Notes under the pieces: generated by a model | Told to the model about the DNA's origin: nothing | Database searches by the model: none | What the model saw: only the letters and a program-made list of their open reading frames with translations | Program-made: the position numbers and the translations under genes | Shown here: positions 54,017 through 63,074 of the stretch, one piece after another | Layout of the letters: the number at the start of each line of letters is the position of its first letter | Position numbering within the stretch: position 1 is the stretch's first letter | NCBI RefSeq assembly: GCF_900100875.1 | Contig: NZ_FNKQ01000002.1 | Coordinates: 868,001 to 932,000, forward strand | Origin: Halopelagius longus | GTDB lineage: Archaea > Halobacteriota > Halobacteria > Halobacteriales > Haloferacaceae | DNA length: 64,000 nt | Direction: 5' to 3'

Positions 54017-54499
54017 ATGGAACTGACACCGGAGGCCGTCGAACGCGAGGCGGAGTGGGTGCGGAACCGCGGCGACGCGGTGGTTCCCCTGATAAACGAC
54101 ACTCGAACGCGGTTGGGCGAACTGTTCGGCACCGACGTGGGCGAGGTGACGCCCGCGGCGTACCGCGAGGAGGTAGACGCCGTGTTCGAGGACGGCGAGG
54201 TGGCGGTGAACGTCGCCGGGTTCGTCCGCATCCTCCGCGAACTCGACGTGGAGGGCGACTACCCCGGATTCGTCGTGGACGAGATTCTCGGGCGCGAACT
54301 CGCCGCCACCGTCGCGGGCGGACACCCCCTCTCGCTTCTCGCGCAGGCGACGTTCCACTTCGCGGACGTCCGCACTCACACCGAGGGGCGCGCGGGCGCG
54401 GACGACTTAGACGCCGCCCTCGCGGCGGGGTTTCAGACGCGGCTACCGGGGTGGTCGTGGCGAGACGGCGACAGTCCGTTCGCCGTCCGACGCGACTGA
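54017..54499 (+). CDS. Hypothetical haloarchaeal protein, 160 aa
   Basis: I do not recognise a family name. The protein starts MELTPEAVEREAEWVRNRGD and is helical and acidic throughout, with no cysteines or membrane helices. Segments such as FVDEILGRELAATVAGGHPL with its preceding strand suggest a compact globular domain. It has its own TATA box and lies between aCPSF1 (divergent) and prolyl-tRNA synthetase (same strand, 114 bp downstream). Confidence 0.7.
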   Translation: MELTPEAVEREAEWVRNRGDAVVPLINDTRTRLGELFGTDVGEVTPAAYREEVDAVFEDGEVAVNVAGFVRILRELDVEGDYPGFVVDEILGRELAATVAGGHPLSLLAQATFHFADVRTHTEGRAGADDLDAALAAGFQTRLPGWSWRDGDSPFAVRRD

Positions 54500-54613
54500 G
54501 GCGGGCGCGAACGCGGCGCGCGTCGCCGACGGACGGCCGCGAGTCCCCGGAACGGGCCGCCGCAGTCCGGCGCTTCGGGGTCTTTAAGAGTTCGCTGGGG
54601 CAAAGCGAGGGTA

Positions 54614-56080
54614 ATGAGCGACGATCAGGAACTCGGGATAACCGAGTCCAAGGAGTACAACACCGGCGAGTGGTACGCCGAAGTCGTCCAGAAGGCGGAC
54701 TTGGCGAACTACGGCCCGGAGGGGATGAGCGGATTCATCGTCACGCGGCCGCGCGCCTACGCCGTCTGGGAGCGCATCCAAAGCTACCTCGACGGGATGT
54801 TCAAGGACACCGGCGTCCAGAACGCCTACTTCCCGATGTTCATCCCCGAGAGCTACCTCGAACGGGAGAAGGACATCGTCGAGGGGTTCGACCCCGAAGT
54901 CGCGTGGGTGACCCACGCGGGCCACGACGAACTGGAGGAACGCCTCGCCGTCCGGCCCACCTCCGAGTCCATCATCGCGCCGTACATGTCCCGGTGGGTG
55001 CGCAGTCACCGCGACTTGCCCCTCCGCGTGAACCAGTGGGCGTCCGTCGTCCGGTGGGAGGCGACGGAGACGAAGCCGTTCTTCCGCACGAAGGAGTTCC
55101 TCTGGCAGGAGGGCCACACAGCCCACGCCACCGAGGAGGACGCGTGGGAGGAGACGCTCACCCGCCTCGACCAGTACCAGTCCGTCTTCGAGGACCTCCT
55201 CGCCATCCCCGTCCTTCGGGGCGCGAAACCGGAGCACGACAAGTTCCCCGGCGCGGACACGACGACGACGGTGGAGGCGTTGATGCCCGACGGCAAGTCC
55301 GTCCAAAGCGGCACCTCCCACCACCTCGGCACCTCCTTCGCGGAGGCGTTCGACATCACCTACACCGACGAAGACGAGGAGAGTCAGGTGGCCCACACCA
55401 CCTCGTGGGGCCTCTCGTGGCGGTCGATGGGTGCGCTCATCATGACCCACTCCGACGACCAAGGACTCGTCCTGCCGCACACCGTCGCGCCCGAACAGGT
55501 CGTCGTCGTCCCCATCTGGCAGTCCGACACGAAGGAGAAAGTGCTCGAGTACGCCGAGGGCATCACCGAGGAACTGGAGGAGGCGGGCGTCCGCGTCGAA
55601 CTGGACGACAGGGACGAGCGCAATCCCGGCTTCAAGTTCAACGAGTGGGAACTGAAGGGCGTCCCCGTCCGCTTCGAGATCGGGCCGAACGAGGTGGACG
55701 ACGACGTGATAACCGTCGTCCACCGCCCCGACGGCGAGAGCAAGGAGATAGACCGCGAGAACGTCGCCGAGACGGTCCGAGAGGAGTTCGACGAGGTGTA
55801 CGCGAAACTGTACGCGAAGGCCGAGGAGAACCTCGAAGCGAACGTTCGAGAGGCCGACTCCCGCGCGGACATCCTCGGCACCATCGGACAGCACGGCGGG
55901 TACGTGAAAGCGCCGTGGTGCGGCGACGAGGACTGCGAAGCCGAGATAAAAGACCAGATAGCCGCCGAAATCGTGATGGTCCCCCTCGACGACGAGGAGG
56001 CCGAAATTCACGAGGGCGAGTCCTGCGCCATCTGCGACGGCGACGCCGTCGAGACTGCGTACTTCGCGAAGACGTACTGA
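54614..56080 (+). CDS. proS: Prolyl-tRNA synthetase (archaeal/eukaryotic type)
   Basis: The 488-residue class II synthetase has motif 1 near GFIVTRPRAYAVWERIQ, motif 2 RVNQWASVVRWEATETKPFF with the FRTKEFLWQEGH continuation, and motif 3 LSWRSMGALIM. The anticodon-binding domain follows. The C-terminus has a zinc-binding pair of knuckles, CGDEDCEAEI and CAICDGDA, and ends in Tyr, all typical of the archaeal-eukaryotic ProRS without the bacterial editing insertion. It charges tRNA-Pro in the cytoplasm. Confidence 0.95.
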   Translation: MSDDQELGITESKEYNTGEWYAEVVQKADLANYGPEGMSGFIVTRPRAYAVWERIQSYLDGMFKDTGVQNAYFPMFIPESYLEREKDIVEGFDPEVAWVTHAGHDELEERLAVRPTSESIIAPYMSRWVRSHRDLPLRVNQWASVVRWEATETKPFFRTKEFLWQEGHTAHATEEDAWEETLTRLDQYQSVFEDLLAIPVLRGAKPEHDKFPGADTTTTVEALMPDGKSVQSGTSHHLGTSFAEAFDITYTDEDEESQVAHTTSWGLSWRSMGALIMTHSDDQGLVLPHTVAPEQVVVVPIWQSDTKEKVLEYAEGITEELEEAGVRVELDDRDERNPGFKFNEWELKGVPVRFEIGPNEVDDDVITVVHRPDGESKEIDRENVAETVREEFDEVYAKLYAKAEENLEANVREADSRADILGTIGQHGGYVKAPWCGDEDCEAEIKDQIAAEIVMVPLDDEEAEIHEGESCAICDGDAVETAYFAKTY

Positions 56081-56143
56081 GCGACGCTCGCCCCGTTTTC
56101 GGTCTCTTCCGTCAGCCTGCAGATTCGCTCGATACGTAGCCTC

Positions 56144-56329
56144 CTACGTTGGTTTTCCGTTCCGCTGTTGACGATAACTGAGCGCGAACGAGAGTGCAGC
56201 GATTGCCGAGGCGACGACACCGACGGCTGAAACCAACAACGATGATTCGCCTTCGACGTAGCGGAAGACAAAAATACCGAACACGAGGGCCTGTGCGAGT
56301 GCCGCTACTGCGGTCCACCTCCGATTCAT
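56144..56329 (-). CDS. Small membrane protein, 61 aa
   Basis: I chose the ATG at 56329 (MNRRWTAVAALAQALVFGIF); an upstream ATG at 56353 adds eight residues. Two membrane helices (TAVAALAQALVFGIFVFRYV and LLVSAVGVVASAIAALSFAL) are joined by a short loop with Glu, and a basic tail follows. No function is known. It converges on proS and is divergent from gltB. Confidence 0.6.
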   Translation of the reverse strand: MNRRWTAVAALAQALVFGIFVFRYVEGESSLLVSAVGVVASAIAALSFALSYRQQRNGKPT

Positions 56330-56407
56330 GTTCCGAGTACACAGTTCGTTCACAGATACCCTCCCGACCCGCGTATCCTAGATGAACATTCGGTAAAGTA
56401 GAAATAC

Positions 56408-56415
56408 CTTATATT
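56408..56415 (+). promoter_or_regulatory. Promoter region of gltB
   Basis: CTTATATT is the best TATA-like element in a strongly AT-rich stretch (56395-56450) upstream of the ATG at 56489. Initiation near 56440 gives a ~50 nt leader. A TATTGAATAATA near-palindrome overlaps the element. Confidence 0.4.
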
Positions 56416-56488
56416 GAATAATATGTGTTGATATTGCCCTTATGCTTTCAGGATAACTGCCTTATGGGGGTAAAACTTCACGTCACAC

Positions 56489-59400
56489 ATGACCAAGCCA
56501 CAGAGAGACACCCCTGTCGTTTCGGAGGGGCTCGCCGACCCCACCGACCAGCGCTCGAACTGCGGCGTAGGTGCCGTCATCGACCTCGACGGCGGTCGGA
56601 GCCACCGGACCGTCGTCGACGGTGTAGAACTGTTAGCAAACCTCGAACACCGCGGGACGACCGGTGCCGAGGAGAACACCGGCGACGGCGCCGGCATCAT
56701 GATCCAACGGCCCGACGAGTTCTTCGAGGCCGTCGTCGAGGCCGACCTGCCGGAGACGTACGCCGTCGGTTCGGTGTTCATGCCGCGGGACGACGCCGCG
56801 CGCGAGGGACTGTTCTCGATATTCGAGCGCTCGCTCGAAGCCCACGGGTTGGAGGTGTTCCACTGGCGGAACGTCCCCACGGACAACTCCTCGCTCGGCG
56901 AGACCGCACTCGAATCCGAACCCGATGTCTGGCAGGCGTTCGTCCGTCCCGACGCGGAGATGGACGCCGAGACGTTCGACCGGAAACTGTACGTCGCCCG
57001 CCGCGAGGCCGAGAACCGCGTCGGCGAACTGGAGTCGGCGGGCGCGGCCCGCTTCTACGTCTGTTCGCTCTCGCGGAAGACCCTCGTCTACAAGGGCTTG
57101 CTCAAGGGCGACCAACTGCTCGAATACTACCCCGACCTCGCGGACGAACGCGTGAAGACGACGCTGACGCTCGTCCACGCGCGCTTCTCGACGAACACGC
57201 TCGGGGCGTGGCACCTCGCGCACCCGTACCGCCACATCATCCACAACGGCGAGATAAACACCATCCGGGGCAACATCAACTGGATGCGCGCCCGGGAGAC
57301 GGACCTCGAACACCCGGAGTTCGGCGACGACTTAGAGACCATCAAGCCCGTCACGAAGGCCGACCAGTCCGACACGGCGGTAGTAGACAACGCCGTCGAA
57401 CTCCTGCTTCACTCGGACCGCGAACTCCCGCACGTCCTGCGGATGCTCATCCCCGAGGCGTACCGCGGCGACGAGTCGATGTCCCGAGAGAAGCGCGACT
57501 GGTACGACTACCACGCCTCCTTGGTCGAACCGTGGGACGGCCCCGCCCTCGTGGCGGCGACGGACGGCGACCGGGTCGCGGCGGTGCTCGACCGCAACGG
57601 CCTCCGCCCGTGTCGCTACGACGTGACCACCGACAACCGAGTCATCATGGCCTCGGAAGTCGGCGCGCTCGATACGGACCCGAGCGAAATCGAGGAGCGC
57701 GGCCGCCTCCAACCCGGGCAACTGTTCATGGCCGACCCCGTCGAGGGGCGCGTCATCCCCGACGAGGAGGTGTTCGACTCCCTCACCGACGAGAAGTACG
57801 GCGAGTGGGTCGAGGAGGAACAGAGACACCTCGACGACGTCGCGGAAGATGACGACTACGAACCCCGCGGCGAGGTGGACCACCTCCGCGCCCATCAGGC
57901 GGCGTTCGGCTACACCCACGACCAGGTGAACCACCTCATCAAGCCGATGGCGGAAGACGGGAAAGACCCCGTCGGGTCGATGGGCGACGACACGCCGCTC
58001 TCCGTCCTCTCGGACTTCAACCGGCCGCTCTTTACCTACTTCAAGCAGCTGTTCGCGCAGGTGACGAACCCGCCGTTAGACTACATCCGCGAGGAACTCG
58101 TCACCTCCTTGGAGTCCCGACTCGGCCACCAGCGGAACCTCTTAGACGAGACGCCGGAACACGCCAGACAGCTCGTCTTGGACTCGCCCGTCCTGACGGA
58201 CGCCCAGACGGACGCGATCAAGAACCTCGGCGACGACGAGGACATCTCCTCGGCCGTCGTGGACATCACCTACGAGACGGACGAGGAGATGCGCGACGCC
58301 GTCGAACGCGTCCGCGAGGAGGCGAAGGCGGCAATCGAAGAGGGGGCGAACGTCGTCGTCCTCTCGGACCGCGAACTCGGCCCGGACCGCGTCGCGATTC
58401 CGAGTCTGCTGGCGACGGGCGCGGTCCACCACAGTCTCGTCCGGAACGGCCTCCGGAACCACGCCGGACTCGTCGTCGAGTCGGGCGACCCCCGCGAGGT
58501 CCACCACCTCGCCACCCTCGTCGGCTACGGCGCGGGCGCGGTGAACCCGTACCTCGCCTACCAGACCATCGGCGACTTGGTCGCCGGCCCCGACGGTGCC
58601 GAGGAGTCCGAGGCCGTCGCGGCGTACAAGAAAGCGCTCGAAGACGGCCTGCTGAAGACGATGGCCAAGATGGGCATCTCCACCGTGGAGTCCTATCAGG
58701 GCGCACAGATCTTCGAGGCCGTCGGCCTCGATTCGGACTTCGTCGCCGAGTACTTCGAGGGGACGGAGATTCGCACCGAGGGCATCGGTATCGACGTCAT
58801 CGAGGAGGACACGCTCACCCGTCACGCCGTCGGCTTCGGCGCGGACCCCGACTTAGAACGCCACGGCGAGTACGAGCACCGCTCCGACGGCATCCACCAC
58901 CAGTGGAACCCCAAGACGGTCGGGACGCTCCAACAGGCTGTCCGCTCGGGCAACTACGAGAAGTATCGGGAGTTCGCCGAACTCATCAACGACCAATCGG
59001 AGGAACTGCAGACGCTCCGCGGCCTCTTGGAGTTCGACTCCGACCGCGACCCGGTTCCCGTCGAAGAGGTCGAACCCGTCGAGGACATCGTCGAGCGGTT
59101 CTCGACGGCCGCGATGTCGCTGGGCAGTCTGTCGCCGGAGGCCCACGAGAACAACTCCATCGCCATGAACCGCCTCGGCGGGAAGTCCAACTCCGGCGAG
59201 GGCGGCGAACCGCCGGAGCGGTTCGGCACGGAGAAGGAGTGTAACGTCAAACAGGTCGCCTCCGGCCGGTTCGGCGTCACCTCCCACTACCTCTCCAGCG
59301 CCGACGAACTCCAGATCAAGATGGCGCAAGGGTCGAAGCCCGGCGAGGGCGGTCACCTCCCCGGCAAGAAGGTCAACGAGATGATAGCGCACGTCCGCTA

Positions 59401-61024
59401 CGCGACGCCGGGCGTCGGCCTCATCTCGCCGCCGCCCCTCCACGACATCTACTCCATCGAGGACCTCAAGCAACTCATCCACGACCTGAGGACGGCGAAC
59501 CCGGACGCCGACATCAACGTGAAACTCGTCTCCGAGGCCGGAATCGGCACCATCGCCGCGGGCGTCGCGAAGGCGAACGCGGACGTCGTTCACATCTCCG
59601 GCCACGACGGCGGGACGGGCGCGTCGCCGAAGACGTCCATCAAGAACGCCGGCCTGCCGTGGGAACTCGGACTCGCGGAGGCGAACCAGATGCTGCGGGC
59701 GACGAACCTCCGCTCTCGCATCCGCGTGACCGCCGACGGCGGCATGAAGACCGGCCGCGACATCGCCGTGGCGGCGCTTCTGGGCGCCGAGGAGTACGTC
59801 TTCGGGACCGCCTCCCTCGTCACCTCCGGCTGCGTGATGGCCCGCCAGTGCCACGAGAACACCTGTCCGGTCGGCGTCGCCACCCAACGGGAGGACCTCC
59901 GGAAGCGCTTCCCCGGCCAGCCCGACCACGTCATCAACTACATGACGTTCATGGCGCAGGAACTGCGCGAGATAATGGCCGAACTCGGCTTCCGCACGGT
60001 GGACGAGATGATCGGCCGCCCCTCTTTGCTCCGCCAGCGAGAGACCGACCACGAGAAGGCGAAACACCTCGACCTCGCGTCGGTCATCGCCGAACCCGCA
60101 GAGGGCGCGCGCTACAAGACCGAAGAGCAGGCCCACGCCGACTTGGAGACGCAACTCGACCACAAACTCATCGAGCAGGCGCGACCCGCACTCGAACGCG
60201 GCGAACCCGTCCAGATACGCGAGGACGTCTCGAACGTGGACCGCGCCGTCGGCGCGATGCTGTCGAACCGAATCTCCGACGAGTACGGCGGCGAGGGCCT
60301 CGCGGACGGCACCGTCGACTGCGAGTTCACCGGCATCGCCGGGCAGTCGTTCGGCGCGTTCCTCGCGAACGGCGTGACGATGCGCCTCACGGGCGCGTCG
60401 AACGACTACGTCGGGAAGGGGCTCTCCGGCGGTCGAATCGTCGTGAAGACGCCCGAGGACGCCGCCTACGCCGCCGACGAGAACGTCCTCATCGGCAACG
60501 TCGCCCTCTACGGCGCGACGCAGGGCGAGGCGTACGTCAACGGCGTCGCGGGCGAGCGATTCGCCGTCCGCAACTCCGGCGTGAAAGCCGTCGTCGAAGG
60601 CGTCGGCGACCACGGCTGTGAGTACATGACCGGCGGCGTCGTCGCCGTCCTCGGCGAGACGGGGCGCAACTTCGCCGCCGGGATGTCCGGCGGCGTCGCG
60701 TACGTCTACGACCCCGACGACGAACTCGAAGCGAAGGCCAACACCGGCATGGTGTCGCTCTCCGAGGAACTGGAGGAGAGCGACGAGGCGATGCTCCGCC
60801 GCCTCGTGGAGAACCACGTCGAGTACACCGACAGCGACCGCGCGACGGCGCTTCTCGACGACTGGGCGAACGTGCTGGGCGACTTCGTGAAGGTGATGCC
60901 CGACGCGTACGCCGACGTCATCGCCGAGAACGCCGAGGCCGACGTGCGCCGCGACCTGCCGGCGTCCGCGACGGCCGCCGCCGCCGACGGCGACACCGGC
61001 CTCGCACAGACCAGCGACGACTGA
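56489..61024 (+). CDS. gltB: Glutamate synthase large subunit (ferredoxin- or NADPH-linked)
   Basis: The 1511-residue protein has all three parts of GltB. Residues ~1-430 are the class II glutaminase; the catalytic Cys is in RSNCGVGAVIDLDGG and needs removal of a ~23-residue propeptide. The central and FMN synthase domain has MAQGSKPGEGGHLPGKKV and the 3Fe-4S cysteines in CVMARQCHENTCPVGVATQ. The C-terminal GXGXG beta-helix domain has many Gly repeats. It makes two glutamates from glutamine and 2-oxoglutarate. No gltD small subunit adjoins it, so ferredoxin, reduced for example by the oxoacid oxidoreductases, is a likely donor. A long promoter region suggests regulation by nitrogen supply, but no operator is identifiable. 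Confidence 0.95.
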   Translation: MTKPQRDTPVVSEGLADPTDQRSNCGVGAVIDLDGGRSHRTVVDGVELLANLEHRGTTGAEENTGDGAGIMIQRPDEFFEAVVEADLPETYAVGSVFMPRDDAAREGLFSIFERSLEAHGLEVFHWRNVPTDNSSLGETALESEPDVWQAFVRPDAEMDAETFDRKLYVARREAENRVGELESAGAARFYVCSLSRKTLVYKGLLKGDQLLEYYPDLADERVKTTLTLVHARFSTNTLGAWHLAHPYRHIIHNGEINTIRGNINWMRARETDLEHPEFGDDLETIKPVTKADQSDTAVVDNAVELLLHSDRELPHVLRMLIPEAYRGDESMSREKRDWYDYHASLVEPWDGPALVAATDGDRVAAVLDRNGLRPCRYDVTTDNRVIMASEVGALDTDPSEIEERGRLQPGQLFMADPVEGRVIPDEEVFDSLTDEKYGEWVEEEQRHLDDVAEDDDYEPRGEVDHLRAHQAAFGYTHDQVNHLIKPMAEDGKDPVGSMGDDTPLSVLSDFNRPLFTYFKQLFAQVTNPPLDYIREELVTSLESRLGHQRNLLDETPEHARQLVLDSPVLTDAQTDAIKNLGDDEDISSAVVDITYETDEEMRDAVERVREEAKAAIEEGANVVVLSDRELGPDRVAIPSLLATGAVHHSLVRNGLRNHAGLVVESGDPREVHHLATLVGYGAGAVNPYLAYQTIGDLVAGPDGAEESEAVAAYKKALEDGLLKTMAKMGISTVESYQGAQIFEAVGLDSDFVAEYFEGTEIRTEGIGIDVIEEDTLTRHAVGFGADPDLERHGEYEHRSDGIHHQWNPKTVGTLQQAVRSGNYEKYREFAELINDQSEELQTLRGLLEFDSDRDPVPVEEVEPVEDIVERFSTAAMSLGSLSPEAHENNSIAMNRLGGKSNSGEGGEPPERFGTEKECNVKQVASGRFGVTSHYLSSADELQIKMAQGSKPGEGGHLPGKKVNEMIAHVRYATPGVGLISPPPLHDIYSIEDLKQLIHDLRTANPDADINVKLVSEAGIGTIAAGVAKANADVVHISGHDGGTGASPKTSIKNAGLPWELGLAEANQMLRATNLRSRIRVTADGGMKTGRDIAVAALLGAEEYVFGTASLVTSGCVMARQCHENTCPVGVATQREDLRKRFPGQPDHVINYMTFMAQELREIMAELGFRTVDEMIGRPSLLRQRETDHEKAKHLDLASVIAEPAEGARYKTEEQAHADLETQLDHKLIEQARPALERGEPVQIREDVSNVDRAVGAMLSNRISDEYGGEGLADGTVDCEFTGIAGQSFGAFLANGVTMRLTGASNDYVGKGLSGGRIVVKTPEDAAYAADENVLIGNVALYGATQGEAYVNGVAGERFAVRNSGVKAVVEGVGDHGCEYMTGGVVAVLGETGRNFAAGMSGGVAYVYDPDDELEAKANTGMVSLSEELEESDEAMLRRLVENHVEYTDSDRATALLDDWANVLGDFVKVMPDAYADVIAENAEADVRRDLPASATAAAADGDTGLAQTSDD

Positions 61025-61129
61025 GCGACTCCGAGCGCTCTCCGCCCGTGCGCCCCGCGGTGACCGCCGCTACCGGAATCCGCCGCCGCATCTCCCACGC
61101 TTTTCTCCGACGCACTCCTCGGCTACGGT

Positions 61130-62119
61130 ATGGACTCGGCACTCGTCGTCGGCGGCACCCGCTTCATCGGTCGCCACCTCGTCTCCGACCTCGTAGAGAA
61201 CGGCTACGACGTGACCATCTTCAACCGCGGCAACCACGAGAACCCCTTCGAGGGGGACGAGAGCGTCCGGCGAATCGAGGGCGATAGGAAGGACGACGGC
61301 GCCCTCCGGCGGGCGAAGGCCGCCGCCGAACCGGACGCCGTCTTCGACTGCGTGGCGTACCAGCCCAAAGACGTGGTCTCCGCGACGGAAATCTTCGCGG
61401 ACGTGGACGCGTACGTGTACATTTCGAGCGGTGCGGCCTACGGTGCAGAGGAGATTCCGAAGCGAGAGGGCGTGACGGAACTGTGTCCCTGTTCGGACGA
61501 CCAGTTGACCGACGACTCCTCGGAGAGTTACGGCCCCCGGAAGGCCGAGGGCGACAGGGTGGTGTTCGACGCGGCGACGCGCGGCGTGAACGCGATGTCC
61601 GTCCGCCCCACCATCGTCTACGGCCCGTACGACTACACCGAACGCCTCGACTACTGGCTGAACCGCGTCGAGAACTACGACCGGGTGGTCGTCCCCGGCG
61701 ACGGGACGAACATCTGGCACCGCGCGTACGTCGAGGACGTGGCCTCGGCGATGCGCGTCGTCGCCGAGGAGGGCGAGGCCGGCGAGGCGTACAACGTCGG
61801 CGACAGGCGGGTTCTCACCCTCGAAGAGACGGTCCGAACGATAGCCGACGCGATGGGGACGGACGTGGAAGTCGTCCACGCGGGCGAACGCGAACTCGCC
61901 GCCGCCGGACTCTCGCCGGACGATTTCGTCCTCTATCGGGAGTACCCGCACGTCCTCGATACGAACAAACTCGCCGCCCTCGGGTGGGACTCGACGCCGA
62001 TCGAGGAGGCGATGGCCCGGACCGTCGAGGAACACCGCCGATCGGACAGGGACGGGTCCGAACACGACCCGGGTCGCGACGCCGAGGAGTCGGTGCTCTC
62101 GATACTCGACACGCTCTGA
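61130..62119 (+). CDS. NAD-dependent epimerase/dehydratase (extended SDR)
   Basis: The 329-residue protein begins MDSALVVGGTRFIGRHLVSD with the GxxxxxG nucleotide loop of atypical extended SDRs (GGTRFIG). It has YISSGAAYG and ESYGPRKAEGDRVVFD, where Tyr and Lys form YxxxK, and RPTIVYGPYDYTERLDYWL. The segment resembles the isoflavone-reductase-like and mRNA-binding SDR subfamily (CSP41-like) found in plants and archaea rather than classical sugar-nucleotide epimerases. Substrate is unknown. It follows gltB by 105 bp on the same strand. Confidence 0.85.
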   Translation: MDSALVVGGTRFIGRHLVSDLVENGYDVTIFNRGNHENPFEGDESVRRIEGDRKDDGALRRAKAAAEPDAVFDCVAYQPKDVVSATEIFADVDAYVYISSGAAYGAEEIPKREGVTELCPCSDDQLTDDSSESYGPRKAEGDRVVFDAATRGVNAMSVRPTIVYGPYDYTERLDYWLNRVENYDRVVVPGDGTNIWHRAYVEDVASAMRVVAEEGEAGEAYNVGDRRVLTLEETVRTIADAMGTDVEVVHAGERELAAAGLSPDDFVLYREYPHVLDTNKLAALGWDSTPIEEAMARTVEEHRRSDRDGSEHDPGRDAEESVLSILDTL

Positions 62120-62165
62120 ACTGCGGGTCCGAAAAAATCGGTTCGTCGGGGTCGCTTCGGCCGAC

Positions 62166-62855
62166 TCAGGCGCCGAACTCCTCGTGGTCCATGCCGGGGA
62201 CCTCCTGCTCTAACCACTCGCGGAACCACTTGACGCGCTTGAGTCGTTGGTGGGCGATGCTCTCGGCGGCGTCGCTCTCGATGCGGTCCGTGGCGTCGCG
62301 CCCCCGTTCGAGGACGCGTTCGACCATCTCGGAGGCTTCCATGTGGGTGCGCGCCTCGTAGCCCATCCGCAGGAGCATCAACGCCGTGCCGTTGGCACCC
62401 ACCTTATCGAGGATGTCCGCCTCGATGAGACACCGCGTCTCCAAGGAGACGTCCGTCAACGGACCCTGATACGAGTGCGTCGAGACGACGTCGCACACCT
62501 GCTCGACGAACGACTGGGGGAACTCCGCGCGCGCCTCCAGATACTCGCGGGCGACGCGCGCGCCCTCTTCGGCGTGGACCTCCTGTTCGGCCTCCAACTT
62601 CGAGATGTCGTGAAAGAGGGCGGCGACGCGGACGACGTCCACGTCCGCACCCTCGCGGCGGGCTATCTTCGAGGCGAGTTCGACGACGTTGAGGATGTGG
62701 TTGAAGCGGTACTCCGAACTGTGCCAGGGGTACCAGCGCATCCGGCCGCCGTCGTCTTCGTTCTCGACGCTCGCGGAGAGGTAATCCCGCACGAACCGCT
62801 TCATCTCCTCGAACTCCTCGTCGGAGACCGAGGACTCCTTTATCTCAACGCCCAC
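62166..62855 (-). CDS. HD-domain phosphohydrolase-like protein
   Basis: The GTG at 62855 has GGAGGT 6 nt upstream. The 229-residue helical protein has His53, the HD pair in ALFHDISK (82-83), His94 and a later EADILDKVG with a conserved Asp, the metal-binding HD pattern. HD proteins cleave phosphoesters of nucleotides or similar compounds; the substrate cannot be read. It converges on the epimerase gene. Confidence 0.88.
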   Translation of the reverse strand: MGVEIKESSVSDEEFEEMKRFVRDYLSASVENEDDGGRMRWYPWHSSEYRFNHILNVVELASKIARREGADVDVVRVAALFHDISKLEAEQEVHAEEGARVAREYLEARAEFPQSFVEQVCDVVSTHSYQGPLTDVSLETRCLIEADILDKVGANGTALMLLRMGYEARTHMEASEMVERVLERGRDATDRIESDAAESIAHQRLKRVKWFREWLEQEVPGMDHEEFGA

Positions 62856-63074
62856 GGTGCCACCTCCACGTTCGTGGAGAGGGGGGCGCTCGAACGTTCG
62901 CGTTTGAGTTCATTACCCGAATTAATGGCTGTTCCGCTCTTAGGCGTTACGACGTTTAGAACCGGTCGGGAGCGGAAAACGGTGCGTCGAACGGGACCGA
63001 CGCTCGTCGTCCGAACGTGACCGTCGGACCGGGCGGACCGAGGGTTGATGTGTCGCGGGAGCCGAACGCGACGT

